The notes: a model not told the origin generated them from the sequence alone. Counted from the first letter of the stretch, positions 53,422 to 63,998 are shown. The stretch: 64,000 nucleotides of DNA from Candidatus Nitrosocosmicus arcticus (GCF_007826885.1 NZ_ML675579.1:955-64954); one strand, 5' to 3'. A program made the numbers and translations.

Positions 53422-53883
53422 ATGGGAAGAATTGACGATCTTGATCTCCAGATATTAAGCGAGTTGTCAAAAGATGCAAGTATATCGGTTCCCAGGCTTT
53501 CAAAAAAAATCAACATAAATTCCTCTGTAGTTTATAGCAGAATCAAGCGACTTGTCAAGAGAGGTTTAATTAAGAAATTTACTATTGTAATAAATGATGA
53601 AGCTTTAGGTTTTAATGTTAAAGCACTAACTGGAATTACCATGGATTCTAAATTGAGGGATAATGTACTTGGAGAACTTTTTAAAATTCCCGAGGTGAGA
53701 GAAGTAGCTGAAGTTACTGGAAGATTTGATGTGCTGGTAACCATGACTGCTCGTTCTCTAGATGAAATGCATCAAATCATATCTGAAAAAGTGGGAAGGA
53801 TTGAAGGTGTACAGAAAACTGAAACATTTATTGAGATGAGGAAGACTTCACGAGAATTAATATCAAATTCTGTATCAAAATAA
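53422..53883 (+). CDS. Lrp/AsnC-family transcriptional regulator
   Basis: 153 residues: an N-terminal HTH (DLDLQILSELSKDASISVPRL, then SSVVYSRIKRLVKRGLIKKF) and a C-terminal RAM (ligand-binding) domain with VREVAEVTGRFDVLVTMTA and MHQIISEKVGRIEGVQKTET. It usually forms octamers that sense amino acids. The ATG at 53422 is preferred over a TTG nine bases earlier. It follows asd, suggesting amino-acid control. Confidence 0.92.
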   Translation: MGRIDDLDLQILSELSKDASISVPRLSKKININSSVVYSRIKRLVKRGLIKKFTIVINDEALGFNVKALTGITMDSKLRDNVLGELFKIPEVREVAEVTGRFDVLVTMTARSLDEMHQIISEKVGRIEGVQKTETFIEMRKTSRELISNSVSK

Positions 53884-53960
53884 AAAAAATTCTCTCAAGC
53901 TATAAATAACTATTTTATTTATAATATGGTGGTAGGTTAATAGACTATTTGGTTTTAGAG

Positions 53961-54839
53961 ATGAAGACATTTGGTAACCAAGTTAAAAATTATTACGAGC
54001 TTACAAAACCAAAAATTTGGTATCTACTTGTTTTCACAGCTATAGGTGCTGCGGTTTCAGCATCCTGGTTATTTGATGTTCAGGTCAGTTGGATGACTTG
54101 GGCTTTATTGTTCTTTGCAATCGCTGCAGGCTCTGCAGCTGCGGATACTCTTACAGGATATAACGATAGAGATATTGACGCAATAATGGAAAGAACTAAA
54201 GGTCGTCCGATTCCCTCAGGAAGAATTTCGCCACGTAACGCTTTAATTTTTGGGCTCATTTTAGCAGGAATTTCTCTGGTTTGTTCTTGGTTCATAAACA
54301 TATGGGCATTTGGGTTAATGGCATTTGGCTTGTTTGATAACATCATAGTATACAGCAAGTGGCTAAAAAGAACTAGCCAATCTAATATTATATGGGGTGG
54401 ATTTTCTGGTGGCGCCCCAGCACTCATTGGCTATATAGCAATAACTTTTCAACATGTAGAAATAGGCATTGCAATGGCTGGACTGGTATTTTTCTGGATT
54501 CCCACACACATCTGGAGTTTAGCCTTACACGTAAAAGAGGATTACAAAAAGGCCAATGTTCCAATGCTTCCTGTTGTATCAAGCGAATCTAAATCTGTGA
54601 GAATAATAGCACTAACAACTTTGATGATGGTTGTATTTAGTATACTGCCATTTTTCTTTAATCAATTTGGCTTGATATATCTTTTGACTGCTACCGTATT
54701 TGGAATTGTAATGATATTTTTGTCTGTGTGGTTATTGCTAAAGCCAAGTGAAAAAACTTCTTGGTTAGTATTCAAATTTAGCAGTCCATATCTTGCAGCA
54801 TTATTTATTGCTTTTATGGTAGATGCGTTCTTTCACTAG
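53961..54839 (+). CDS. ctaB: Protoheme IX farnesyltransferase (heme O synthase)
   Basis: UbiA-family membrane prenyltransferase that makes heme O for terminal oxidases. About 292 residues with nine hydrophobic helices. The first Asp-rich motif is YNDRDIDAIMERTKGRP and the second is HVKEDYKKANVPMLPV, preceded by FFWIPTHIWSLAL, a CtaB hallmark. The ATG at 53961 is favoured over a TTG at 53949. Presence of heme O/A synthesis fits an aerobic respiratory chain. Confidence 0.93.
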   Translation: MKTFGNQVKNYYELTKPKIWYLLVFTAIGAAVSASWLFDVQVSWMTWALLFFAIAAGSAAADTLTGYNDRDIDAIMERTKGRPIPSGRISPRNALIFGLILAGISLVCSWFINIWAFGLMAFGLFDNIIVYSKWLKRTSQSNIIWGGFSGGAPALIGYIAITFQHVEIGIAMAGLVFFWIPTHIWSLALHVKEDYKKANVPMLPVVSSESKSVRIIALTTLMMVVFSILPFFFNQFGLIYLLTATVFGIVMIFLSVWLLLKPSEKTSWLVFKFSSPYLAALFIAFMVDAFFH

Positions 54840-54889
54840 ATTGCCCTCCCTTTTTTTCTACTCATGACTAATCAACTCTAATTTCTTTC

Positions 54890-55315
54890 TCATCCTTTTT
54901 GATATTCATCTAGTTTTTTCACTTTCAAGTCGAACTTTTCTTTAAATTTGGGGATATTGATAATGAACCTTTCATGATTTCCATCCCCTATCTGTTCTAA
55001 ATTATCTTCTGTAGATACTTTAAATTGAACTCTTCTTCCATCAACACCTACAACTTCGGCTTTCAGAAGTATTTCTGCCCCTACAGGAGTTGCAGCAGTA
55101 TGATTAATGTTCACAACGGTACCTACCGAATCCCATTCTGAATCAACTTTTAAGAATTGCTCTTTTAATAACAATCTACAGGTTTCTTCCATTTCTGATA
55201 TCATTGAAGGTGTCGAGAAAACATTTTCGCCTTCCCAAAGAAAACTAGTAGTCTGATTGTGGCTCACTTTTATTCTCCTTTCATTTTTGGTTCCTAATTT
55301 GATGTCAAAATCCAT
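54890..55315 (-). CDS. Hotdog-fold thioesterase (FlK-like)
   Basis: 141 residues resembling fluoroacetyl-CoA thioesterase FlK: FSTPSMISEMEETCRLLL (substrate gate and catalytic Thr/Glu region), SVGTVVNINHTAATPVGAEI (catalytic His) and GDGNHERFII near the end. Homologues hydrolyse small acyl-CoAs or act as binding proteins. The substrate is not known. It faces ctaB tail to tail. Confidence 0.84.
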   Translation of the reverse strand: MDFDIKLGTKNERRIKVSHNQTTSFLWEGENVFSTPSMISEMEETCRLLLKEQFLKVDSEWDSVGTVVNINHTAATPVGAEILLKAEVVGVDGRRVQFKVSTEDNLEQIGDGNHERFIINIPKFKEKFDLKVKKLDEYQKG

Positions 55316-55446
55316 AAGAATTATTCAGTTTGCTCTGATAAATTTATTTGTTAATCTTGATCCTTATTGTCGTAATACTTTGCAGGTGAAACCTATAAAA
55401 GGGGCGCATTAAAAATTGTAATATTCTATTAAGGTGATATGAGAGT

Positions 55447-57144
<1,698 letters not shown>

Positions 57145-57224
57145 TCCATTCGCTTGTTTGCAAAAAATAGATTAATTTTTTTATACGTGCCAACTGTTTT
57201 ATTTCATTTATTTTTCAAACCTTT

Positions 57225-58610
57225 TTGATACCCTTATATTTATCAAAATTCAAAATTTATACCTTGAATCCTTGTGCTTCTATTTCCTCTTCTATTTCCT
57301 CTCCTTCTTCATCTTCATCATCATCGTATCACCTTCTATCTTGTTCATCAAAATCTTTGGGAACTTTTTCTTCAACGGGTAATGACTCTTTTACACGTCC
57401 CAATCATAATCAATATCCTCATAAACAAAACACAAAACAGTCTGACAAAATAATTAAGACAGAAAATAGGAGGAGTTTGACTAATCAGATTTTTGGGAAT
57501 TCCCACACTCATAATATTCTCAGAAACCTGTTGGTCAAACTTTTAGATATAAGGGAAACTAGGAATCAACCACAGGTTACCATATTGCCTGATTTTTTTG
57601 TCGATAGGATTATTGAAGTATTGGACTATCCCGGTTTTATAAATAATATCGGAAGAAAGATTGATGCAGGAGGCGGAAGTATGCGAGGGTATTCTAGTGT
57701 AGATATCAAAGGTGGTAACGCTATCAATATGGCATATAGTCTAGCAAAACTTGAAGTTCGCGTAGAGTTGTTTACCATGGCAGATGAAATTGGTTCTGCG
57801 ATTTTACGTTCTATATTTTTGCCCTTCAAAACAAACGTAAATCTTCACATTAGAAAGGGGAAACATGGATTATCGACAGTATTTGAATTTTCAAATTCCT
57901 CCAACTCCTCATCAAATGTGATGGTAAGTGATGTGGGAGACAACGATAATTTCGGTCCAGAACTAATAGAATCACAAGAAGTACGGATGATTTTGCGATC
58001 ATCTGACGCTGTGATAATGACAAATTGGGCATCAAATCTAAGAGGAACCGACTTATTGGATTATGTATTTACAAATTCCCCTAAATCGGTTCATTTTCTC
58101 GATCCCGCTGATATTGAGAAGAGATGTTTTGAATTCCTTAATGCGCTAAAAAATCGTTCTAATTTAATAGACTTTCTAAGTATCAATGAAAATGAATATA
58201 ATCTGATAATTAAAGCATTAAAGAGCGTCATTGGTTATGGCGATAGCACCCTTTTGGCCTTTGATAGCAATTTATATCCTGATAATATTAACGCCTTTTG
58301 CGAATCGGCAAAATTGCTTTCTAATTTTATTAATTTAACAGTATGTATACATACCACGAAAGGATCTGTAATATCTGACGGTCATGAATCGTTATTTGTA
58401 GATTCTATTGTTCCATCCAAAATCGATATTGTAAGTGGAGCCGGAGATTCCTGGGATGCTGGTTTCGTGTTTGGCCACTTATTTGGATTCACAACTATGG
58501 AGAAAGTTTGTTTTGCAAATTTATTATCCTCACTTCATGTAGGAAATCTATTTGGTGACAACCCTTCGTTATCCGAAATTATTGATTATATCAAATCTAA
58601 TTATTTCTAA
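57225..58610 (+). CDS. PfkB-family carbohydrate/nucleoside kinase
   Basis: The kinase core lies in the last 340 residues: KGGNAINMAYSLAKLEVRVELFTMAD (first PfkB signature), LDPADIEKRC, INENEYNLI and VSGAGDSWDAGFVFGHLFG (second signature; catalytic Asp in GAGD). The first ~110 residues from the TTG at 57225 are Ser-rich and low complexity, unlike the family, so the true start may be one of several internal TTG codons. The first PfkB residues VTILPDFFVDRI appear at about 130. The sugar substrate is not evident. It overlaps the convergent Nudix gene by 14 bp. Confidence 0.83.
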   Translation: MIPLYLSKFKIYTLNPCASISSSISSPSSSSSSSYHLLSCSSKSLGTFSSTGNDSFTRPNHNQYPHKQNTKQSDKIIKTENRRSLTNQIFGNSHTHNILRNLLVKLLDIRETRNQPQVTILPDFFVDRIIEVLDYPGFINNIGRKIDAGGGSMRGYSSVDIKGGNAINMAYSLAKLEVRVELFTMADEIGSAILRSIFLPFKTNVNLHIRKGKHGLSTVFEFSNSSNSSSNVMVSDVGDNDNFGPELIESQEVRMILRSSDAVIMTNWASNLRGTDLLDYVFTNSPKSVHFLDPADIEKRCFEFLNALKNRSNLIDFLSINENEYNLIIKALKSVIGYGDSTLLAFDSNLYPDNINAFCESAKLLSNFINLTVCIHTTKGSVISDGHESLFVDSIVPSKIDIVSGAGDSWDAGFVFGHLFGFTTMEKVCFANLLSSLHVGNLFGDNPSLSEIIDYIKSNYF

Positions 58611-59154
58611 ATTCATTATTACTGTGGAGGGCAAAATAATAGAGGAATATTGCTGTAACGGTTTTACAGTCTATTATTGTTCCATCATAACAAAATTTGA
58701 TAGCGTCCTTTAATTCAACAACAAAGTTAGTAATGTTTTCATCCTCATCCATTTTTTTTGGGTTATCCAGTTTAGACATATTTTCTGCAACGAAAAAATG
58801 CATTAATTCGGTATCATAACTTGGTGCCAAAAAACATCGAGTCAGCGGTTTTAGCACTCCTGTATATCCTGTTTCTTCTGCTAACTCCCTTTTTGCTCCT
58901 TCATAAGGCGATTCATTATTTTCAATCTTGCCTGCAGGTATTTCAATTAAATATTTGTTTACGGCATGCCTGAATTGTTTAATTAACAAAATCTCTTTAT
59001 TATTAATGATGGGGATTATTCCGACAGAAGGACTATGCTCAACTACCTCTTTTCTAAAGACTTTTCCATTGTAGTTGAATGTATCTATTCTTAATCTTAC
59101 CGGACCCTCATGGACCACCTTTTTGCTTATGACACTGTACCCTTCTCTAGACAT
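58597..59154 (-). CDS. Nudix hydrolase, ADP-ribose pyrophosphatase type
   Basis: 185 residues. The Nudix box reads GKIENNESPYEGAKRELAEETGY, i.e. Gx5Ex7REUxEExG, the magnesium-binding catalytic motif. The N-terminal EHSPSVGIIPI and LIKQFRHAVNKYLIEIPAG region is typical of ADP-ribose/ADP-sugar pyrophosphatases that recycle toxic sugar nucleotides. ATG at 59154, divergent from purP. Confidence 0.9.
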   Translation of the reverse strand: MSREGYSVISKKVVHEGPVRLRIDTFNYNGKVFRKEVVEHSPSVGIIPIINNKEILLIKQFRHAVNKYLIEIPAGKIENNESPYEGAKRELAEETGYTGVLKPLTRCFLAPSYDTELMHFFVAENMSKLDNPKKMDEDENITNFVVELKDAIKFCYDGTIIDCKTVTAIFLYYFALHSNNEFRNN

Positions 59155-59276
59155 TAACTCATTAAAAGTTATTTTTGACTAATATTTACTAATTGTGTCT
59201 TTATGGTATCATTGGTCATCATGTTGTTTTCTCTCTTAATAGCCAGTTATCAAGATAATACATTGTGTGTGATTTG

Positions 59277-60413
59277 ATGAGCAAACAAAAAAAATTAATC
59301 TCCGATAAAATTCCAATTAATAAAAGGGTTATGAATATGAATGACCAAAACTCTGCTGAAAGAAATTTCGATCGAGACCTTGATAAACAAACTGTTATGA
59401 CTTTGGGCTCACATTGCTCGTTACAGGTATTAAAAGGAGCTAAAGATGAGGATTTCAATACCTTGTTAGTATGTGAAGAAAAACGATTTGACATGTACAA
59501 GCGGTTCAAATTTATTGACAATATTGTATCGATTAAAAACTTTAAAGAAATTGTAAATAAAAATTTTCAAGATGAATTGATTGAAAAGTTTAGTCCGATT
59601 TTGATTCCTCACGGAACGTTGATTTCTACATTAAATATGGATGAACTGGAGAGTATTAAGATACCCATATTTGGTAATAAATGGATCCTAAGATGGGAAT
59701 CAGATAGGATGTTAAAACAACAGCTAATGGATGAATCAAAGTTACCATCGCCGACTCAAATATCATCTAAAAATGCTATCGATGGCTTGTGTATAGTGAA
59801 ATTGCATGGAGCAGCTGGAGGAAAAGGATATTTCTTGGTTAGTGATAAAAAAGGATTCGAAGAACAAGCACAAAAACTCATTAAATCACATGTAATAGAG
59901 TCTGAGGAAAATTTGTTTATACAGAAATATGCTAACGGAGTTCCAGTTTATTTACAATATTTTTATTCGCCTATCACCAATGAACTTGAGTTATTAGGGA
60001 TAGACAGGCGTTATGAAACTGATATTGATGCGATAGGACGAATTCCATCAAAGTATCAAATATCTTCTAATATTGAGCCGTCTTATACTGTTGTAGGTAA
60101 TATTCCAATTGTACTAAGAGAATCTTTACTTCCCGAAGTTTACTCTATGGGTGAACGATTTGTTGAGGCATCAAGAAGACTAGTCCCTCCGGGAATGCCT
60201 GGACCATTTTGCATTGAAGGTGTTTATGATAAAAATGCTAATTTTATAGCATTTGAATTTTCAGCGCGCATTGTAGCTGGAACAAATCTGTACGTATCGG
60301 GTTCACCTTATTCCGATTTATTGTTTGACACCCCCATGAGCATGGGCAGGAGAATCTCCTTAGAAATAAAAAGGGCTATTGGATCGTCCAAAATTGATTT
60401 AATTACGACTTGA
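59277..60413 (+). CDS. purP: Formate-dependent AICAR formyltransferase PurP
   Basis: ATP-grasp ligase that formylates AICAR using free formate, the archaeal replacement for folate-dependent PurH. About 378 residues. Recognisable segments are TLGSHCSLQVLKGAKDE, CEEKRFDMYKRF, ILIPHGTLIST, VKLHGAAGGKGYFLV (ATP-grasp loop), YLQYFYSPITNELELLGIDRRY and FEFSARIVAGTNLYVSGSPYS. The start is placed at the ATG at 59277; a GTG at 59265 is also in frame. The purine pathway partners are not in the window. Confidence 0.93.
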   Translation: MSKQKKLISDKIPINKRVMNMNDQNSAERNFDRDLDKQTVMTLGSHCSLQVLKGAKDEDFNTLLVCEEKRFDMYKRFKFIDNIVSIKNFKEIVNKNFQDELIEKFSPILIPHGTLISTLNMDELESIKIPIFGNKWILRWESDRMLKQQLMDESKLPSPTQISSKNAIDGLCIVKLHGAAGGKGYFLVSDKKGFEEQAQKLIKSHVIESEENLFIQKYANGVPVYLQYFYSPITNELELLGIDRRYETDIDAIGRIPSKYQISSNIEPSYTVVGNIPIVLRESLLPEVYSMGERFVEASRRLVPPGMPGPFCIEGVYDKNANFIAFEFSARIVAGTNLYVSGSPYSDLLFDTPMSMGRRISLEIKRAIGSSKIDLITT

Positions 60414-60474
60414 TCTTTTCGATTGTGAAGTCACGATAGGTGGAAACTAGAAGGTTTGATCAAATCAAATCAAA

Positions 60475-60747
60475 TCAAATCAACTTTGTCGATAATGCAA
60501 AATCTTTTCTCTTATCTATTTCAACCAACAAATCCATTCCTTCTTTAGTTATGACATAATACTTTGAATTTTTTAATACATAATTTTTCATCCTTTCTAG
60601 GTGATAATAAATAGATCCTGTAGATAGGCCTGTGATGGTTCTGATTTCAGAAAAACATGCGGATCCATTCTTCTTTACAATAGCTCTCAGTATTTTGATC
60701 CTGGTTCTTTTTGCCCTAAGCTGTGTATCACCCATTGACTCTATCAT
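60475..60747 (-). CDS. Small winged-helix transcriptional regulator
   Basis: 90 residues with an ArsR-like winged helix: RIKILRAIVKKNGSACFSEI, TGLSTGSIYYHLERMKNYV and YYVITKEGMDLL (wing). No sensor cysteines. The region just after its stop on the same strand is a (caaat)n microsatellite at 60460-60480. It is not part of an obvious operon, and its target is unknown. Confidence 0.85.
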   Translation of the reverse strand: MIESMGDTQLRAKRTRIKILRAIVKKNGSACFSEIRTITGLSTGSIYYHLERMKNYVLKNSKYYVITKEGMDLLVEIDKRKDFALSTKLI

Positions 60748-60910
60748 ATAATCCTGTTTTTTTTTATTTCTTGCGGTGTTGTTTATTATAACTTAATTAT
60801 ATAAGAATCGATTGATTATTCTCCTTTTGTGAATAGCATCTAATCCCACGTGGTTCTGTGATTACCAACTAGTCCCTATTTGTGATAGCAGTATGAATCT
60901 CTATCTATAT

Positions 60911-61501
60911 TTAATTTTGATTCTTTTTTTTTGGGTTGGCGTTGTTTAACTGGCTCTGGTTCCTCATGATCACATTTTTTCCCTTAACTGATGGTATGAT
61001 TTTCATTTTTTCATCCAAAAAACTCTTGTTAAACTGGTTACCTTCAAATATTCTATCTAGAAAAATTGCTAATGCCGCAATTTCTGAGTGAGGCTGACTA
61101 CCTATTGCAATATTATAATCAGCAAGAAAGTAAACCTCTTTTGGAACCTTTTCTGCACCTATTATGACCAATATTTTTTGATTTAATTCTTTAATCTCTT
61201 TTATTTTTTCATTAATTAGCGATCCATACATTGTAAGATGAACGACTATACCGCCATTCTCTTTCCATGATTTCACTATCTTTTTCCAATTATCAATGAT
61301 TTCGAGTTTAAATTCATTTTCTCCTCCCCATCTTTTATTGACTTTATCTAGGGTTTTTTTTATTTCATCATCCACATCAGTCATGTAGATTACCTTGCTT
61401 CCCATGGCCCTTGATACCAACACAGCATGAGTAGTTGTTCTGTCGTCTCTTACCAGTCTGTGTCCTATCCTAAGCACAGCTACAGATGATGGCATCGTCA
61501 T
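60911..61501 (-). CDS. trm56: tRNA (cytidine-56-2'-O)-methyltransferase Trm56
   Basis: 196 residues, archaeal SPOUT methyltransferase that modifies C56 in the T-loop of tRNAs. Motifs: VAVLRIGHRLVRDDRTTTHAV, VHLTMYGSLINE, GAEKVPKEVYFLADYNIAIG and QPHSEIAALAIFLDRIF (knot). It ends in a Lys/Asn-rich tail. Encoded after mbf1 on the same strand, probably one transcription unit. Confidence 0.94.
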   Translation of the reverse strand: MTMPSSVAVLRIGHRLVRDDRTTTHAVLVSRAMGSKVIYMTDVDDEIKKTLDKVNKRWGGENEFKLEIIDNWKKIVKSWKENGGIVVHLTMYGSLINEKIKEIKELNQKILVIIGAEKVPKEVYFLADYNIAIGSQPHSEIAALAIFLDRIFEGNQFNKSFLDEKMKIIPSVKGKNVIMRNQSQLNNANPKKKNQN

Positions 61502-61598
61502 TAGATTTATCTCGCCATCACCCTGCTATCTTCTTTTCAGTCAATAATGGAGAAATTTAAGAATCAAATGAAAAGATTCTTTTTCGGCTTTTGCTATG

Positions 61599-62114
61599 CT
61601 ATTCTTCCGTGTTTTCTTCATTGGAGTTGATAAATAGCGTTATTCCTAAAAACCGTTCAAGTTTCTTTGCTAGAATTTCATCAGGTCTTAACGATCCTGT
61701 TTCAATTTTTCTAATTAGCGTTACTTTCTCGTTAATTTTTTGTCCAAGTTGTTCATGCGTTAGCCCTCTTTTACTCCTTGCATTTCTTATCAATGATGGA
61801 AATTCGTGATCAAGAATCATTTCATCAACCATGTTGATTTTCTTTAAGGGTGGTGGTTTAATCCTTGGAGTTGCTCTTATTTTTCTGGCATAAAGATTCC
61901 TTGAACCTTGTTGAGGGCCAGCTCCTGGTCTGGGGGATAAATATCCGATAGGGTTTGTCCCTTTTGGTGAACCTAAATTCTTTGAAACACTATTAGATTC
62001 GACTGGTTTGCCTCTTTTTGAACAGGACAAACAGACAATCATAATCGATTTCTCAATTATTACTTTCTTGCTTATCTCGGTATGTTTTCCGCATAATTCA
62101 CAAAAAGAAACCAT
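61599..62114 (-). CDS. mbf1: Multiprotein bridging factor 1 (MBF1)
   Basis: 171 residues. An N-terminal zinc ribbon (FCELCGKH, then VCLSCSKRG) is followed by a basic linker (PRPGAGPQQGSRNLYARK) and an XRE-type HTH (FPSLIRNARSKRGLTHEQLGQK, INEKVTLIRKIETGSLRPD). This is the archaeal homologue of the eukaryotic coactivator linking activators to TBP. Promoter sequences upstream include ctaataaat. The gene-poor region beyond has odd repeats. Confidence 0.93.
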   Translation of the reverse strand: MVSFCELCGKHTEISKKVIIEKSIMIVCLSCSKRGKPVESNSVSKNLGSPKGTNPIGYLSPRPGAGPQQGSRNLYARKIRATPRIKPPPLKKINMVDEMILDHEFPSLIRNARSKRGLTHEQLGQKINEKVTLIRKIETGSLRPDEILAKKLERFLGITLFINSNEENTEE

Positions 62115-62152
62115 GTATGTAATTAGTCGGGTCTAATTTATTAGGATTTGTT
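62115..62152 (-). promoter_or_regulatory. Promoter region of mbf1
   Basis: On the minus strand, ctaataaatt lies about 28 nt upstream of the ATG at 62114, a plausible TATA element. A 9-bp tandem repeat starts directly beyond it. Confidence 0.4.
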
Positions 62153-62197
62153 GGCGTCTTTGGCGTCTTTGGCGTCTTTGGCGTCTTTGGCGTCTTT
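62153..62197. repeat. Five 9-bp tandem repeats (ggcgtcttt)
   Basis: Five perfect units, GC-richer than the surroundings, just upstream of mbf1. On the minus strand they read as Ala-Lys-Asp repeats inside a frame that starts at an ATG at 62224 but has a TAG after six codons, so an intact gene is not claimed. Confidence 0.8.
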
Positions 62198-62645
62198 GGC
62201 GGCCTACTCGTCTTTGCTGCTCATGTCTAGCAATCTTACAAGCATTGAGAATTGTAGACAACTTGGTGATTTCTAGGAATGTACTTGAGTTTGATTCCTG
62301 ATGCTTCATCTAATAGGCTATCCGTTTATGGCTAGCCGAAAATAAGATCTATAAGTTGATGATTACTTCTAACCTTTTATCTATCCAAACTGTTTCTGAT
62401 AAAATTAAAGGAAAATTGATCTATTAGTTCACATCTCGCAGAAGGTGGTCTATCAAAAGAAGGGATTGATATTGGTTTTATTTCTCTTCTTGTTTGCTGT
62501 AACAAAAACGTTAGACATTTTCCCAACTGATCTATTGTAATTTGGGTATATGTTTACACCATCGAACCTATCTTTTATATGACTGTCAAAATCCTAATTC
62601 TATAATGGTATAGGGCATATATCAAGCAAGATGACGCCACCTGAA
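62198..62645. other. Intergenic, no gene seen
   Basis: About 450 bp without a coding frame, tRNA feature or repeat that I can support. Confidence 0.4.
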
Positions 62646-62673
62646 CTTATCCACCTTGCCTTATCCACCTTGC
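62646..62673. repeat. 14-bp direct repeat in tandem
   Basis: cttatccaccttgc occurs at 62646-62659 and 62660-62673 without spacer, only 8 bp before the TATA-like box at 62681. It could be a regulator site or a recent slippage product. Confidence 0.65.
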
Positions 62674-62680
62674 AGACCTT

Positions 62681-62688
62681 TTTAAATA
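62681..62688 (+). promoter_or_regulatory. TATA-like box before the candidate structured RNA
   Basis: tttaaata centred about 26 nt before 62711, where a hairpin begins. This is the standard archaeal distance from TATA box to transcription start. Confidence 0.5.
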
Positions 62689-62710
62689 GTTTAATATATT
62701 ATCTATTGGA

Positions 62711-62766
62711 CCTGTATCCCACATCCTTTTCCATATTTAATGAAAAGCGACACAAAGGGTTACAGG
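62711..62766 (+). ncRNA. Candidate structured RNA: nested hairpin
   Basis: Outer arms cctgtatccc (62711-62720) and gggttacagg (62757-62766) pair at 9 of 10 positions (one U-U). Inside, cttttc (62726-62731) pairs perfectly with gaaaag (62742-62747) around a 10-nt AT loop. A TATA-like box sits exactly where it should for a start at the first stem base. The 3' end is not defined, and no known RNA family is recognised. It may be a small RNA or a leader of unknown gene; a DNA-level inverted repeat is the alternative. Confidence 0.4.
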
Positions 62767-63135
62767 TAATGTCATAATAAACCAAAATATATCTGTACAT
62801 ATCAAGGAATTGCTTATATAACAGTGGTTTTGCATTGGGTCTAAAATATAATACGAAAGGAGCAGGCAAACAGTGAGCGTCTAAATGACCTTAATAGTCT
62901 ATTATATTATTGTATGTATTGATATTTCTAAAAATGATGTATTAATGACCAGAACTTACGTCTTTTCATCCAAATATTACTAAAAATTATAAAAAATGAT
63001 AAAAAGTTGACGACTTTCAAGTTACAGGAGTGCCTTGTAAACTGGCAAAATGCCCACCTCGTACCTGTTGAGGTTTCTTAATTATTGGCCATCCAGATGG
63101 TTTTTATTCTGGTCATCTCTAGTTAGGTTGTTTAA
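62767..63135. other. Intergenic, no gene supported
   Basis: 369 bp. A second TATA-like element (ttatataac) lies near 62814, followed by a Shine-Dalgarno-like aaaggag (62857-62863), but the nearest frames are only a few to 32 codons long. The stretch 63028-63080 (ttgtaaactggcaaaatgcc, then cacctc) has weak base-pairing potential; no tRNA signature. Confidence 0.4.
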
Positions 63136-63651
63136 TTGCAAAAGCTATTTCTAGATCCGTATCAAAAAATATGCTCTCATGTGGATTTTCTCTTTGGAAG
63201 GGACATCAGCTCAATTCTTCCAAAAGATTTAGAACTTGAATATTCTAGAAAAACTGGGAAGATCAAGAGTTTTAGCATAGATAGAAAATTAATCGGAACC
63301 TTTCGAACAGATGGGGGAATTGCATTAACGATTAACGGTGCCAACCTTTTTCTAAAACAACAGGGGTATCTATCCAACTGTGTTATACCAGTTGATGATG
63401 CCATACCTTTCGTATCAGAAGGTAGATCCCTCTTTGTAAAGCATGTGCTAAGATGTGGTGAGAACGTTAAAAGCGGGTCGGATGTTGCAGTAATAGACAA
63501 AAATGAATCTGTTCTAGCAGTGGGTCGATCTTTGTTGCCATTTTCGTACTATTCACAGTCAATAGATGATATTGCTAATCATCAAAGGGGCTCTCTTATC
63601 CGTGGTATAGGCGTAAAAATTAGAGAAGGAATAAAAAGCAGAAGTACTTAG
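63136..63651 (+). CDS. PUA-domain RNA-binding protein (TGT C-terminal-like)
   Basis: 171 residues from a TTG. The N-terminal half (DPYQKICSHVDFLFGRDISSIL, ELEYSRKTGKIKSF) resembles the domain preceding PUA in archaeal tRNA-guanine transglycosylase C-terminal proteins; the second half is a PUA domain (VPVDDAIPFVSEGRSLFVKHVLRC, VAVIDKNESVLAVGRSLL). PUA domains bind structured RNA in modification enzymes and ribosome factors. It overlaps the NAC gene start by one base (TAG/GTG), a typical archaeal pair. Confidence 0.86.
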   Translation: MQKLFLDPYQKICSHVDFLFGRDISSILPKDLELEYSRKTGKIKSFSIDRKLIGTFRTDGGIALTINGANLFLKQQGYLSNCVIPVDDAIPFVSEGRSLFVKHVLRCGENVKSGSDVAVIDKNESVLAVGRSLLPFSYYSQSIDDIANHQRGSLIRGIGVKIREGIKSRST

Positions 63652-63659
63652 TGGTTTCT

Positions 63660-63998
63660 ATGATGCGATCGGGCAATAGAGATATGCGAAGAATGCTTGA
63701 CCGAATGGGTTTGGACATGAAAGATTTAGGATCGGTAGAGGAAGTTATTATAAGAACCGATATGAAAGAAATATTTCTTAAAAAACCCCAAGTTGTTGAA
63801 ATGAAAGGCAAAGATAGTACTATTTACCAAGTTATTGCTTCAGATATCGAAGAAACTAATAGGGATGTTCCTTCCTTTAAGGAAGAAGATATTGTATTAG
63901 TTATGCAACAGGCAAGTGTATCAAAAGAAAAAGCGATCGTTGCTTTGACAGATACTAAGGGCGATATTGCACAAGCAATACTTAATTTGACAGTTTAA
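63660..63998 (+). CDS. nac: Nascent polypeptide-associated complex protein (NAC)
   Basis: 112 residues from the ATG at 63660 (a GTG at 63651 is also in frame). The NAC domain (VEEVIIRTDMKEIFLKKPQVV, GKDSTIYQVIASDIEE) is followed by a UBA domain (EEDIVLVMQQASVSKEKAIVAL, TKGDIAQAILNLTV). Archaeal NAC forms homodimers that bind nascent chains at the ribosome. The gene is complete; its stop lies two bases before the window end. Confidence 0.93.
   Translation: MMRSGNRDMRRMLDRMGLDMKDLGSVEEVIIRTDMKEIFLKKPQVVEMKGKDSTIYQVIASDIEETNRDVPSFKEEDIVLVMQQASVSKEKAIVALTDTKGDIAQAILNLTV

Noticed and set aside
62879-62990. Short frames after the aaaggag sequence near 62860
   Set aside because: The closest GTG gives three codons, and the next ATG gives 32 codons of AT-driven composition; not enough to call a gene.
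63028-63080. Possible tRNA or structured RNA before the PUA gene
   Set aside because: No T-loop consensus, acceptor stem or anticodon arm could be assembled; pairing is weak.
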